DNA from: Halocatena salina
GTDB lineage: Archaea > Halobacteriota > Halobacteria > Halobacteriales > Haloarculaceae
Assembly: GCF_023115355.1 (NCBI RefSeq)
Contig: NZ_CP096019.1
Location: forward strand, 1,240,001 to 1,304,000
Length of the DNA stretch: 64,000 bases
Direction: 5' to 3'
A program made the position numbers and the translations under genes. This document shows, in pieces, positions 63,630 through 64,000 of the stretch (positions within the stretch are counted from its first letter, which is position 1; each line of letters opens with the position of its first letter). The notes under the pieces were generated by a model. It did no database searches. It was not told where the DNA came from and was given only the letters and a program-made list of their open reading frames with translations.

Positions 63630-64000
63630 TTACACGAGTTCGATCTCGTCGTCGCCGTCAGGAACCGCACAGATGAACGCGCCGTCATCGTTTCCTTCGT
63701 TTCGGTACCAGTGGACGACACCGGCCGGGATGAACAGCGAATCTCCCGCAGATACCGTAAACTCCTCGTCATCCAGCCCGACGACGTACTCACCGGTGAG
63801 CACGTACTGCTCGTGCTCGATCTCGTTGGTGTGTTTTGGAACGGTCGCACCGGGTTCAAGCGTGAACCGCCGGATGGCGAGGTTCGGTGCGCCCTGTTCG
63901 GGACCGATCAGTACACCTTTCGCCATACCATTGGCAGCATCGACCTCGGTGTATTCGATCTCCTCACCACGGCGAACGCGCGGCTGTCGTGAGTCCTCGC
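63630..64000 (-). CDS. cupin-domain protein (partial, cut by window end)
   Basis: A single cupin: PGATVPKHTNEIEHEQYVL with two His and a Glu (metal-site motif 1), and PAGVVHWYRNEG with the third His (motif 2). The frame stays open from ATG 63926 upstream to the window edge as EEIEYTEVDAANGM, which looks like protein, and no other start is seen there, so the true start may be outside. If not, the gene is 63630-63926 with 98 residues. Cupins bind a metal and often a small ligand; the specific role is unknown. Confidence 0.7.
   Translation of the reverse strand, partial: EDSRQPRVRRGEEIEYTEVDAANGMAKGVLIGPEQGAPNLAIRRFTLEPGATVPKHTNEIEHEQYVLTGEYVVGLDDEEFTVSAGDSLFIPAGVVHWYRNEGNDDGAFICAVPDGDDEIELV

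Overview
The window is a chromosomal segment of a halophilic archaeon (class Halobacteria). The evidence is archaeal translation and transcription genes (RNA polymerase A'', S12, S7, EF-2, EF-1A, S10, aIF5B, Nob1, TrmY), strongly acidic proteins, many twin-arginine signal peptides on exported proteins, TATA-type promoters with little or no leader, and a LysW-type arginine operon. GC content was not computed, but by eye it is moderate for this class, with several AT-rich gaps. The genus cannot be named from the sequence alone.

Layout. 1-12,800 is the information-processing core: the end of rpoA2 carrying the C-terminal tail of an intein, rps12-rps7, fusA, then hom with an ACT protein, and tuf-rps10 followed by tRNA-Ala. 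It is interrupted by a small membrane protein gene where nusA often sits, an ABC exporter pair, a DUF5781-like gene with a palindromic insert, and a decayed archaeal ATPase gene. 13,400-17,700 is a run of three exported proteins (deacetylase fold, GH43-like lipoprotein, three-repeat surface protein). 18,100-22,850 is a nitrogen region: an AmtB-PII fusion, an Lrp regulator, a ruined nitrite reductase and an intact NarK-type transporter. 23,200-28,900 holds pyruvoyl arginine decarboxylase, small conserved genes, infB, a PRC-barrel protein, nob1 and an oxidoreductase.

28,975-31,000 is a two-gene module (DUF3006-like plus a ComEC-like metallo-beta-lactamase with a long unexplained C-terminus). 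31,300-38,400 contains an aldo/keto reductase, hisB with an ACT regulator, a secreted M14 deacylase, lipoproteins, tRNA-Pro and trmY. 38,575-41,661 is a sugar-nucleotide operon (sulfoquinovose synthase-like plus two epimerases), divergent from a DNA methyltransferase. 43,500-46,900 is an AT-rich accessory stretch with a large multidomain exported protein that looks like a polymorphic toxin.

47,377-56,309 is a nine-gene arginine operon on the minus strand (argG-argH-lysW-argX-argC-argB-argD-argE-argF). It uses LysW, a 54-residue carrier protein, to carry the glutamate-derived intermediates. The end of the window has an XPD-like helicase, a protein of six hydrophobic 12-residue repeats, a secreted glycerophosphodiesterase, a membrane protein, thrC, a small hypothetical gene and a cupin cut by the window edge.

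The best candidates for something new are the toxin-like gene at 43,512-45,647, the 12-residue repeat protein at 58,941-59,309, the DUF3006/MBL pair and the palindromic element inside the DUF5781-like gene.
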